Below, in pieces: positions 32,252-39,923 of a DNA stretch of 39,923 nt. Under the pieces are notes generated by a model that saw nothing but the letters and a program-made list of their open reading frames with translations, was not told where the DNA came from and ran no database searches. The stretch spans positions 1-39,923 of the forward strand of contig CAITRH010000744.1 of assembly GCA_903894755.1 (NCBI GenBank). Reading direction: 5' to 3'. Position 1 is the first letter of the stretch. Every line of letters begins with the position of its first letter. The DNA comes from an uncultured delta proteobacterium (GTDB lineage: Bacteria; Myxococcota_A; Polyangia; Polyangiales; Polyangiaceae). A program made the position numbers and the translations under genes.

Positions 32252-34384
32252 ATGGCAAAGGACCCCTACCGCTTCTTTCGGGTGGAGGCGCGAGAGCTGC
32301 TTCAAGGGCTCGCCGAGGGGGGGCTCTCTGCCGAGCGGGGTGAGGGAGGGGTCGAGCTCGTCAAGCGTCTGCTCCGTCTCGCCCACACCCTCAAAGGGGC
32401 CGCTCGTGTCGTCAAATTGCTCGACATCTCCGAGCTCGCCCACGCGATGGAGGACGTCCTAGGGCCCTCGCGCGAGTCCGGCGTCGTGCCGCCCGAGGCC
32501 GCGCTCACGCTCTTGGCGCAGATTGACCAGGCGCGGGCGCGTCTCGCGGCGCTCGATGGGATGGACGCGGCTCCGAGTGCGCGCGTGGAGGTTCCATCCC
32601 CTCCGCTGAGCACGGCGGCTCCAGATCGAGCGCCGCCCCTACGTCGCGCCATTTCGAAGCCGGTGGAGCCCCGGGGCCCGTCCGCAAGCGCCATCGAAAC
32701 CGTGCGCGTCGACCTCCTGGAGGCCGATCGGCTCCTCGGACAGCTCGTCGAAGCACGGGTGCGCCTCACCCGGGTCCGCGATGGGGCCGGTCGCATCGAG
32801 CGTCTCCGTGACCTCGCCCTTGCGGGGACACGCGCGCTTGGTCGGATGCGCCAGGGGACGAGCGGAAGCGCGGCATCGCCGAGCGAGCTGGCGAAGCTGG
32901 GGGCGACTCTCGAGGAGCTGCTGCAGGTTGCGACCGAAATCGGCGAGACCACGTCTACGGGGCTCTTCGAGGTCAAACAGGCGCTCGGAACGGCCCATGA
33001 CCTCGCAGCGGGGATGCGACTGGTCTCCGTGCGGACGCTGTTTCCCGACCTCCGACGGGCCACCTACGATGCCGCCCGCGAGCTCGGTCGCCAGGTCCGT
33101 TTCGAGGGGGTGGGGGGGAGCGTCCGCCTCGACGAGCCCGTTCTAGGCCCGCTGCGCGAAGCGCTTCTGCATGCGGTACGAAATGCGGTGAGCCACGGCA
33201 TCGAGCCTCCAGAGGAGCGCACCCTTCGGGGAAAGCCGGCCGAGGGGCAGGTGGTGGTGACCGTGGAACTGGTGGGCGATCATGTGCGGGTCTGCTGCCG
33301 CGACGACGGCCGCGGCGTGGACCTCGGCTCCATACGAAGCGCCCTGGCTCGCCATGGCGTGCTCCCCGAGGGGCCGGAACTCGACGAGAACGAGCTGCTC
33401 GACTGCTTGCTTGGCGCGGGAGTGAGCACACGCCTCGACGTCGATGCCGTCGCGGGCCGGGGGGTTGGGCTCGATGTCGTTCGGGAGGTCGCGCGACGGC
33501 TTCGCGGTCGGGCCACGCTGCGCAACACGGCGGACGGTGCCGAGTTACGGATCCAAGCGCCGGTGTCCCTTGCCTCCCTGCAGGTGGTGGGGGTCACCGT
33601 GGGGAGCGTAGCTGCGTGGGTGCCCGTCGAGGCTGCGCGTGGAGCCCTGCGGGGACAAGAGAGCGAGATCGATGGGTCGCTCGGGTACGCGTCCGTACCG
33701 TTTGGAGATCGGCTGGTCCCCTTGGTCCCCCTTGCCACGGTGCTGGGACTCGATGTCGCGCCTGTCAGCCCGTGGTCGGCGCTTGTCGTCGAGGGGGCGG
33801 AGGGGCTCGTGGCTTGGCGGGTCGACCGGTTGACCGGAGTGCAGCGGATCGTGGCGCGCGGGCTGCCGGAGTTCATGGTCGCACACCGGGTGGTGACCGC
33901 TGCGGCTCTGAGCGCCACTGGTGAGCCGACGCTGGTGCTCGATCCTCGGGGTTCGGACGCGCACCGGGATTCCACGCCGCGCGAGGCCCCGGCAGCTCCG
34001 CGACGGCAACGGGTGCTGGTGGTGGATGACTCCCTTACCACGCGGATGTTGGAGCAGAGCATCCTCGAGTCCGCGGGCTACGAGGTCGAGGGGGCATGTT
34101 CGGGCGAGGAGGGATTGGAGAAGGCCCTGCAGGGAACCTTCGCGCTCGCCGTCGTCGACATCGAGATGCCCGGCATGAACGGCTTCGAGTTGGTCGAGGC
34201 GGTACGACGGGATCCCACCCTGCGGACCCTCCCGATCGTCATGGTAAGCTCGCGCAACGCGCAGAGCGACTTTGACAGGGCCAAGGGGGCGGGAGCGAAC
34301 GGGTACATCGTGAAGGGAGAGTTCGACCAGCAGCGGCTCCTGACGGTGATTGCCTCGCTTGCAGGAGAGTCGGCGGTCCCATGA
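32252..34384 (+). CDS. CheA-type histidine kinase with fused receiver (WspE-like)
   Basis: A 710-residue hybrid CheA. It has an Hpt domain (residues 1-105) with phospho-accepting His45 in RLAHTLKGAARVV, a Pro-rich linker, a dimerisation helix pair (about 150-230), and an HATPase domain. The HATPase shows the N-box LLHAVRNAVSHGIEPPEE near 305, the G1 box RDDGRGVD and the G2 box AGRGVGLDVVREVARRLRG. A CheW-like regulatory domain (about 450-575) and a C-terminal receiver (RVLVVDDSLTTRMLEQSILE, phospho-acceptor Asp near 635 in VVDIEMPGMNG, conserved Lys in YIVKGEF) complete it. No P2 domain is seen. The domain order is that of WspE. There is no clear Shine-Dalgarno because the repeat element abuts the start. 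The stop overlaps cheB by four bases. Confidence 0.95.
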   Translation: MAKDPYRFFRVEARELLQGLAEGGLSAERGEGGVELVKRLLRLAHTLKGAARVVKLLDISELAHAMEDVLGPSRESGVVPPEAALTLLAQIDQARARLAALDGMDAAPSARVEVPSPPLSTAAPDRAPPLRRAISKPVEPRGPSASAIETVRVDLLEADRLLGQLVEARVRLTRVRDGAGRIERLRDLALAGTRALGRMRQGTSGSAASPSELAKLGATLEELLQVATEIGETTSTGLFEVKQALGTAHDLAAGMRLVSVRTLFPDLRRATYDAARELGRQVRFEGVGGSVRLDEPVLGPLREALLHAVRNAVSHGIEPPEERTLRGKPAEGQVVVTVELVGDHVRVCCRDDGRGVDLGSIRSALARHGVLPEGPELDENELLDCLLGAGVSTRLDVDAVAGRGVGLDVVREVARRLRGRATLRNTADGAELRIQAPVSLASLQVVGVTVGSVAAWVPVEAARGALRGQESEIDGSLGYASVPFGDRLVPLVPLATVLGLDVAPVSPWSALVVEGAEGLVAWRVDRLTGVQRIVARGLPEFMVAHRVVTAAALSATGEPTLVLDPRGSDAHRDSTPREAPAAPRRQRVLVVDDSLTTRMLEQSILESAGYEVEGACSGEEGLEKALQGTFALAVVDIEMPGMNGFELVEAVRRDPTLRTLPIVMVSSRNAQSDFDRAKGAGANGYIVKGEFDQQRLLTVIASLAGESAVP

Positions 34385-35466
34385 CCCATCGCGTGCGGGT
34401 CCTGGTGGCCGACGACTCGACGACGGTGCGCATGCGGCTCTGCGAGATTCTGAGCTCCGATCGGCAGATCGAAGTGGTAGGCCAGGCTGCGGACGGAAGG
34501 CGTGCCGTGGAGCTTTGCCAGCATTTGCGTCCATCCGTTGTCACGCTCGACATGGCCATGCCGAAGCTCTCTGGGGCCGAAGCGACGGAGGTCATCATGG
34601 CCCGCTGTCCCACGCCGATTCTGATCGTGTCGTCGTCGACCAACCGGGGAGATCTTTTTCGAACGTACGATGCGCTGGCTGCGGGGGCGCTCGACGTCAT
34701 GGACAAGCCGCGCGGTGACGAGGCGGATGGGGTCTGGGAGCGCTTGTTTCTGTCGACGGTCAAGCTCGTCTCGCGCGTACGGGTCGTCACGCACCTGCGT
34801 GGGCGGTTCGCGCACCGCTCCTTGGCACCCTTGGCACCCATGGCGGCATCCCCGTGTCCGATGCCGCCATCCGAGCACTGGCAACCGGGCCTAGTGGCCA
34901 TCGGGGCTTCAACCGGTGGGCCTGCGGCGTTGCTCGAGATCCTGGGCCAACTGCCGTCCGACTTCTCGTTGCCCATCGTGGTGGTCGTTCACATCGCGGC
35001 GATCTTTGGAGACGGGCTTGCCGATTGGCTCGACAACGCCGTTCCGCTGGAAGTCCGCATCGCGGAGGATAGGGCGGCGCTGGGGCAAGGGGGCCGTGTG
35101 TGGCTGGCACCGGCAGACCGGCACCTTCGCGTCGTGGAAGGTGCTTTGCGTCTGGACTCGGGTCCCGAGAGGCATTCGTGTCGGCCGTCGGTGGATACGC
35201 TGTTCGAGTCTGTGGCTACGGAGTTTGGGCCACAGGCGATCGGAGCGTTGCTGACGGGGATGGGACGCGACGGGGCTCAGGGGCTCTTGGTGATGCGACG
35301 CGCTGGAGGGGTGACCATTGCGCAAGACGAGCCGTCGTCAGTGGTCTTTGGCATGCCGCGAGAGGCCATTACGATTGGGGCGGCGAGGGAGGTACTGCCG
35401 CTCTCGCTCGTGGGGCCCCGGCTCGTCGAGCTTGCGCCGGCTCCATGGCGCAGGAGGAGACCATGA
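34381..35466 (+). CDS. CheB-type methylesterase response regulator (WspF-like)
   Basis: A 361-residue protein: a receiver domain (VRVLVADDSTTVRMRLCEIL, phospho-acceptor Asp near 56 in VVTLDMAMPKLSG), a linker, then the methylesterase domain. The domain contains AIGASTGGPAALLEIL (catalytic Ser about 177), VVVVHIAAIFGDGLADWL (His about 204) and LLTGMGRDGAQGLLVMRRAG (Asp about 296), followed by QDEPSSVVFGMPREA. The full Ser-His-Asp triad is present, so it should remove methyl groups from the operon's receptor and provide adaptation. Loss of the equivalent WspF locks the Pseudomonas system on. It overlaps the next gene by four bases. Confidence 0.94.
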   Translation: MTHRVRVLVADDSTTVRMRLCEILSSDRQIEVVGQAADGRRAVELCQHLRPSVVTLDMAMPKLSGAEATEVIMARCPTPILIVSSSTNRGDLFRTYDALAAGALDVMDKPRGDEADGVWERLFLSTVKLVSRVRVVTHLRGRFAHRSLAPLAPMAASPCPMPPSEHWQPGLVAIGASTGGPAALLEILGQLPSDFSLPIVVVVHIAAIFGDGLADWLDNAVPLEVRIAEDRAALGQGGRVWLAPADRHLRVVEGALRLDSGPERHSCRPSVDTLFESVATEFGPQAIGALLTGMGRDGAQGLLVMRRAGGVTIAQDEPSSVVFGMPREAITIGAAREVLPLSLVGPRLVELAPAPWRRRRP

Positions 35467-37535
35467 CCCTCTCGGTGCTCGTTTTGGACGCGAGCTTGAC
35501 CGCCCGCAAGACACTGGCCGAGGCCCTGGAAGCAGAGGGGATTGCGGCGACCGACTGCGCGGACAGTGTGCCGACGGTGCTCGAAGGAAACTCCTTCGCA
35601 GTCATCGTCCTTGGGGCGGAGCTCGGCGATGGGCCCATGGCCGATCGGATCGAGGCGTTGGCTCCCCACCTGGCGGGCTCCGCGCGCATCTGGCTTTGCG
35701 ACATGGCGTCTCTGGGAGACACGAAGGCATTCGACGTCTCCCACGATGCGTTTGTCGGTGCGGACTACGACGTGGCTCAAGTCGCGGCGCTGGCGAAACA
35801 GCTTGCTCTGTCGAGTGCCTGCCAAGTTCGTCGGCAGCGCGTGCTGGTGATCGATGACTCGGCGACATTTCGCGAAGAACTCAGTGAGGCGTTGCGCGAG
35901 GCGAGCTACGAGGTCGAGACGGCTGCGAGCGGCGAGCAGGGGATCGAGCTCGCAGCGCAATGGCGTCCCGATGCCATCGTCGTTGACAGGATTATGCCGG
36001 GGATCGACGGTGCCACGGTCGTACGTCGCGTTCGAGTGCACCCGGTGCTCCGTCGGGTCCCCTGTCTTTTGCTCACGGCCGAGGGGGCCGAGGAGGCAGA
36101 ACTCGAGGCCCTCGAGGCGGGAGCCGACGCGTTCGTACGCAAGGACGAGGAGCTGGCGCTGGTCCTTGCGCGCCTTGGGGCCACGCTCCGGGGGGCGACC
36201 AGCCCCTATGAACTCCCGGAACCGACCCCCCAACGGCGTCCTCACGTGATCTTGGCGGTCGACGACAGCACCACCTACCTGCATGCGCTCGGGGACGAGC
36301 TCGCGGACGCCGGCTACGAAGTTGCGCTCGCCGCCAGCGGCCGCGAGGCGATGGAGCGGCTCGGCGGACAGAAGATCGACTGCATCCTGCTCGATCTGGT
36401 GATGCCAGGGATGAACGGCGACGAGGTATGCCAGAGAATCAAAGCATCCCCCGAGTGGCGCGACATCCCCATTGTGATCCTGACCGGGACCGACGAGCCG
36501 CATGCGATGATCCACAGCATCAACGCAGGTGCCGACGACTACATTGTCAAGTCCGCCGATCCCGAGGTCTTGAAGGCCCGTCTGAAGGCGCAGATACGCC
36601 GTAAGCAATTCGATGACGAGGCACGCCAGTGGCGTCTCTCGTCGCTGAAGCGCGAGATGGAGGCGGCCGAAGCGCGGGCGGCCTCGGAGCTTGCGGAGAC
36701 GCGTGCCGGACTGCTCGCCGACTTGGAGCGCAACAACCGCGAGCTTGTGAAGGCCAAAGAACGGGCCGAACGCGAGAGTCAGTTCAAGTCGCGTTTCCTC
36801 GCCAACGCCTCCCACGAGCTACGTACGCCGCTGACGGCCATCCTGGGCTTCTCGCAGCTCCTCGACAAGCAGACCTTCGGTGCGCTGAACCCGCGGCAGG
36901 CGGACTATGTGCGCAACATCGTGGTCAGCAGCCAGCACTTGCTGGCACTCGTCAACGACATCCTCGACTTGTCGCGCATCGAGGCCGGTCGTATGGCGCT
37001 GCAGTTCGAGTGGACGAACTTCGGTGAGCTCGCCCGCGCTGCGCGTACCGTGCTCACGCCGCTGGCGGACAAGCGGCAGGTCGAGCTCTACTACGACCTG
37101 CCGCCCGACGAACTCACCCACATGTATGCCGACCCGCTCCGCGTCAAACAGATCCTTTACAACCTGATCTCCAACGGGTTGAAGTTCACCCAGGCTGGAG
37201 GCACGGTCACACTGTCGGCCACGGTGATGGCGGGGAGGCTCGAGTTCTGCGTGGCCGATACCGGCGTGGGCATCAAGGTCGAAGACATGAAGCGCCTGTT
37301 CCAGGTGTTCGAGCGGATCGAGTCCGGCGACACGCGCCAGGAGGGGAGCGGGCTCGGCCTTGCGCTGACCAAGAAGCTCCTGGAGCTTCACCAAGGGAGC
37401 ATCCGGGTGACAAGTACGCCAGGACGAGGGTCCATGTTTACGGTGACCCTGCCGATATCACAGGACGCGTCTATGACCCCCCCGCCGCCGTCTCCCCCGC
37501 CGCCGTCCCCCCCGCCGCCCGCACAACCACCTTGA
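35463..37535 (+). CDS. Histidine kinase with three N-terminal receiver domains
   Basis: A 690-residue soluble protein without membrane segments. Receiver 1 (3-118) is degenerate: it reads LSVLVLDASLT where an Asp pair is expected and VIVLGAELGDG where the phospho-acceptor Asp should be. Receiver 2 (about 124-240) and receiver 3 (about 260-380) have intact acidic pockets, Asp (VVDRIMPGIDG and LLDLVMPGMNG) and Lys. A coiled coil (LKREMEAAEARAASELAETR) leads to HisKA with FLANASHELRTPLTAILGFS (His about 450) and an HATPase domain (NLISNGLKFTQAGG, VADTGVGI, GSGLGLALTKKLLELHQG). The last 20 residues are a PPPPSPPPPSPPPP tail. Start at ATG 35463 (ATGA overlap with cheB). It probably links CheA output to the downstream multi-receiver cyclase. 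Confidence 0.93.
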   Translation: MTLSVLVLDASLTARKTLAEALEAEGIAATDCADSVPTVLEGNSFAVIVLGAELGDGPMADRIEALAPHLAGSARIWLCDMASLGDTKAFDVSHDAFVGADYDVAQVAALAKQLALSSACQVRRQRVLVIDDSATFREELSEALREASYEVETAASGEQGIELAAQWRPDAIVVDRIMPGIDGATVVRRVRVHPVLRRVPCLLLTAEGAEEAELEALEAGADAFVRKDEELALVLARLGATLRGATSPYELPEPTPQRRPHVILAVDDSTTYLHALGDELADAGYEVALAASGREAMERLGGQKIDCILLDLVMPGMNGDEVCQRIKASPEWRDIPIVILTGTDEPHAMIHSINAGADDYIVKSADPEVLKARLKAQIRRKQFDDEARQWRLSSLKREMEAAEARAASELAETRAGLLADLERNNRELVKAKERAERESQFKSRFLANASHELRTPLTAILGFSQLLDKQTFGALNPRQADYVRNIVVSSQHLLALVNDILDLSRIEAGRMALQFEWTNFGELARAARTVLTPLADKRQVELYYDLPPDELTHMYADPLRVKQILYNLISNGLKFTQAGGTVTLSATVMAGRLEFCVADTGVGIKVEDMKRLFQVFERIESGDTRQEGSGLGLALTKKLLELHQGSIRVTSTPGRGSMFTVTLPISQDASMTPPPPSPPPPSPPPPAQPP

Positions 37536-37587
37536 GGGGACGGGGGCGCGGCAAGTTGAAATGCGGTCTCTGTGGGAGGGGAATGCG

Positions 37588-39600
37588 ATGGCAGCACGAA
37601 TCCTGGTTGTCGAGGACGAGCCTCTAATCCGTCAGCTCATTTGCGATCTGCTCGAGGACGCTGGCCATCAGGTCACGCGGGCGGGGAACGTGTCCGAGGC
37701 GTTGCAGCTCGCCAGGAGCTTCCACCCGGATCTTGTCCTCCAAGATCTCCATGTCCCGGGTGGGGGCGGCCAGATGGTGCTGCGCGAGTTGCGAACTATG
37801 GAAGGGTTGAGTGACCTTCCGGTGATTGTGGTCACGGCGCAGGCGATGACCGGGGATCGGGAGCGGCTCATCGCCATGGGTTTCGACGGGTACTTCAGCA
37901 AGCCCATCGACATCGAGACCTTTACGGAAATGGTCGAGAGCTACCTTGGGAACGTCCCGACCGCTCCATCGGAACCCGCCACACCCCGCGCTTCCCTTTC
38001 ACCAAACCCTGCGCAGAACGCGTTCTCTTCGGTGCTCCCGGCGCGCGCGCAGGCCCTCGTCGGTGCTGTCGAACACTGGCTCACGAGTCCTTCCGATGCT
38101 TCGCTGCGCGCCGAAGCCGGCCTCCTTGCGCACGCCCTGCGCGGGACCGCGGGATCCTACGGGTGTTCCGAGATCGCCGACGCCATCGAACGGATCGAGG
38201 GGTCGCTGGGGGACATGGCGACCGAGTGGACGCCGGATCAGTCTATAGCCCTCGAATCGCTGCGGCGGGCCGCTGCACCGGAGGTCGCCAAGGGACAGGG
38301 CCGTGTGAGCGTGCTGCCTTCCGCATCGCTACCCCTCGGGCGTTTGCTGATTGTTGACGATGACCGCGAGTTTCTTGCCTATGTGATCAGGCTTGGGCGT
38401 GCCATGTCCCTGGAGGTACTTGCCGCTCCGTCTTCCAAGGAGGCGCTCGAAACGGTCGCCGTGTTTCCGCCGGACGCGGCCATCATCGACGTTCGCCTTG
38501 GGAACGAGGAGCACGGTTTCGGGCTTGCGCGGCAGCTCCGCGACAACCCGAGGCTTGTCTCCTTGCCGATGGCGTTCGTCTCTCTCGACGGGAGCCTTGA
38601 GAATCGCATTGTGGCAGCCCACGCTGGCGCGATGCTCTTCCTGTCCAAGCCGCTCGAGGCCGCGGTTTTCCAGGACGCCGTAAGGCAGCTTCTTTCCGTC
38701 CCGCAAGCCGAGCAGACTTGTGTGCTCGTTGTGGATGACGACCCGAGTTTCCTCGATCTCATATCGGCCAGCCTGCGCGAGGAAGGGATTCGCGTCCACA
38801 CTCTGTCGGACCCGCGCGACATCCTGCCGATGCTCAGTCGCGCGAGGCCGGACCTGGTGCTGTTGGACCTGAACATGCCCCACATCACGGGGTTCGATGT
38901 CTGTCGTATGCTTCGCAGCCACCCTCAGCACAAGCACCTCCCCATCGTCGTGATCACTGCGCACACGAACACGGCCATACGGATCGAGGCGTTTGGCGCG
39001 GGAGCGGACGACTACGTACCGAAGCCTTTCTTGAAGCAGGAGCTTCAGGCGAGGGTGCGGGTGCGTGTCGAGCGGGCGCGCTGGCAACGTGAGCGGGCCG
39101 AGATCGATGTATTGACAGGCCTCCTCAGGCGACAGCCCCTGCTCGAGCACGCGTCTGCGCGGCTGGCCGAGGCGCAACGCAAGGGGCAGCCACTGTCGCT
39201 CGCTGTGCTCGACATCGATCTGTTCAAACCGGTCAACGACAACTTCGGACACCTGGCGGGCGATCGGGTTCTCTCGGGGCTCGGCGGCCTTCTCACGCGC
39301 CACTTGCGGCCGCAGGACCTGCGATGCCGCTGGGGAGGCGAGGAGTTCGTGGTGGTGCTGCCGGAGGTCGACGCGGTCACCACGAACGGCGTCCTCATGC
39401 GCATCCTGCGCGAGTTCGGTGTTCGGACGTTCGAGGGGGACAACGGCGAGCGTTTTCAGTGCACGTTCAGCGGGGGCGTTGCCTGTTTTCCGGGCGACGG
39501 CGGGACATTCAACGAGCTGTTCGCGGTCGCCGACCGGCGTATGTACGCGGCCAAGCGGGCAGGGCGCAGACGAATCCTATCGACCGATCGCATCGAGTAA
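37588..39600 (+). CDS. REC-Hpt-REC-REC-GGEEF diguanylate cyclase (WspR-like output)
   Basis: About 670 residues from ATG 37588, preceded by a good ggagggg ribosome site; a longer start at 37561 is less likely. The order is receiver 1 (RILVVEDEPLIRQLICDLLE, Asp in VLQDLHVPGGGG), an Hpt domain (His in LLAHALRGTAGSYGCSEIA), receiver 2 (LLIVDDDREFLAYVIRLGRA, AIIDVRLGNEEHG), receiver 3 (VLVVDDDPSFLDLISASLRE, LVLLDLNMPHITG, YVPKPF), then a GGDEF domain. The latter has LAVLDIDLFKPVNDNFGHLA, RWGGEEFVVVLPE and YAAKRAGRRR. RPQD lies five residues before GGEEF, so the RxxD inhibitory site is kept. The cyclase should be active and phosphorylation-controlled. Last gene of the operon, 52 bp after the kinase gene. 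Confidence 0.94.
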   Translation: MAARILVVEDEPLIRQLICDLLEDAGHQVTRAGNVSEALQLARSFHPDLVLQDLHVPGGGGQMVLRELRTMEGLSDLPVIVVTAQAMTGDRERLIAMGFDGYFSKPIDIETFTEMVESYLGNVPTAPSEPATPRASLSPNPAQNAFSSVLPARAQALVGAVEHWLTSPSDASLRAEAGLLAHALRGTAGSYGCSEIADAIERIEGSLGDMATEWTPDQSIALESLRRAAAPEVAKGQGRVSVLPSASLPLGRLLIVDDDREFLAYVIRLGRAMSLEVLAAPSSKEALETVAVFPPDAAIIDVRLGNEEHGFGLARQLRDNPRLVSLPMAFVSLDGSLENRIVAAHAGAMLFLSKPLEAAVFQDAVRQLLSVPQAEQTCVLVVDDDPSFLDLISASLREEGIRVHTLSDPRDILPMLSRARPDLVLLDLNMPHITGFDVCRMLRSHPQHKHLPIVVITAHTNTAIRIEAFGAGADDYVPKPFLKQELQARVRVRVERARWQRERAEIDVLTGLLRRQPLLEHASARLAEAQRKGQPLSLAVLDIDLFKPVNDNFGHLAGDRVLSGLGGLLTRHLRPQDLRCRWGGEEFVVVLPEVDAVTTNGVLMRILREFGVRTFEGDNGERFQCTFSGGVACFPGDGGTFNELFAVADRRMYAAKRAGRRRILSTDRIE

Positions 39601-39923
39601 GGGAGCCCAAACCCATTGGATTACCTAAGCCCCGCCGTAAAGCTGCTGCGCGACGCAAATCGTCGGTCGGGGTCGCTCAAAATACAGGAGTATTCCTCGC
39701 TCGCCCTTCCTAGCTTTGCGTCGCTCGCGACGCTTTTCGGCGAGGCTCTACCTAGCCCCTCCTGGCGGAGCCGGCACGTGAGCAAATCATGAAATGCCGC
39801 GATCACGCCCAACCCAGGGTTACCCACCGTGGGCTGATTTGACTCGCCCCTTCGGGGCTGCCAATCAACGCACGTCGTCATCATCTATTGCGTAAGGGCC
39901 CCCCGCTGGAAAGGACCACGAGC
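39601..39923. other. Right-edge intergenic stretch, no gene assigned
   Basis: About 320 bp without a supported gene. A minus-strand frame (39621-39884) is open for 87 residues, but its text (for example LLTCRLRQEGLGRASPKSVA) has no domain and no ribosome site; it looks like conserved intergenic or element-flanking sequence. A small hairpin (ccccttcgggg, about 39848-39858) and the pair cccaggg/ccctggg-like bases near 39810 are the only structures seen. No clear terminator follows the operon. Confidence 0.4.

Noticed and set aside
35277-36815. 512-codon minus-strand open frame
   Set aside because: Antisense to cheB and the triple-receiver kinase, whose domains are unambiguous.
39621-39884. 87-codon minus-strand frame at the right edge
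   Set aside because: No domain, no ribosome site and a repeat-like character; left as unassigned intergenic sequence.

Overview
The window is GC-rich chromosomal DNA, most likely from a Myxococcota (delta-proteobacterial, Polyangia-like) bacterium. Points in favour are the remains of a eukaryotic-type Ser/Thr kinase with a C-terminal membrane anchor and Pro/Ser/Ala-rich tail, many lipoproteins and outer-membrane barrels, a protein with a MYXO-CTERM-like tail, a large chemosensory operon with multi-receiver proteins, and abundant intergenic palindromic repeats. No rRNA, tRNA or CRISPR array was seen.

Region by region. (1) 1-3000 is a gene graveyard: the start of a probable transposase reading off the left edge, a frameshifted kinase pseudogene without its catalytic loop, a 21-bp tandem repeat array, and fragments of secreted proteins. 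(2) 3.0-13.3 kb is mostly envelope and metabolism: an exported protein, the pyruvate/peptide permease cstA, a minus-strand operon (conserved hypothetical, beta-carbonic-anhydrase-like protein, outer-membrane barrel), a broken small lipoprotein, a metallopeptidase lipoprotein coupled to rpe, a GNAT acetyltransferase, and a phosphate-selective-type porin followed by a small lipoprotein. (3) 13.3-24 kb holds a diguanylate cyclase, a TPR-like membrane protein, a pentapeptide-repeat protein, a lipoyl-less E2 acyltransferase, a ParE/RelE-type toxin-antitoxin pair, mgtE, purM-purN, an FAD-dependent oxidoreductase and a small lipoprotein. (4) 24-28 kb has a second 21-bp array, a small hypothetical, a MYXO-CTERM-like exported protein, a 274-bp inverted-repeat element, a secreted protein made of two copies of one domain, and two truncated genes that meet head to head.

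(5) 28.2-39.6 kb is the most notable part: an eight-gene, largely overlapping operon CheW - CheR(TPR) - CheW - MCP - CheA/REC - CheB - triple-receiver histidine kinase - REC/Hpt/REC/REC/GGEEF. The first six genes and the diguanylate cyclase output match the parts list of the Pseudomonas Wsp surface-sensing system (B, C, D, A, E, F, R). The order is changed, a hybrid histidine kinase is added, and the output protein is much larger. I infer a chemosensory pathway that controls c-di-GMP rather than flagellar switching.

Across the window, at least four intergenic palindromic elements (about 11.3, 14.9, 26.1 and 32.1 kb) share a terminal sequence beginning TAAAC. They look like one family of small non-autonomous elements. 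Two of them supply or abut the stop codon of the upstream gene, and one lies inside the chemosensory operon between the MCP and cheA genes. The two 21-bp tandem arrays, 22 kb apart, also share a core sequence.
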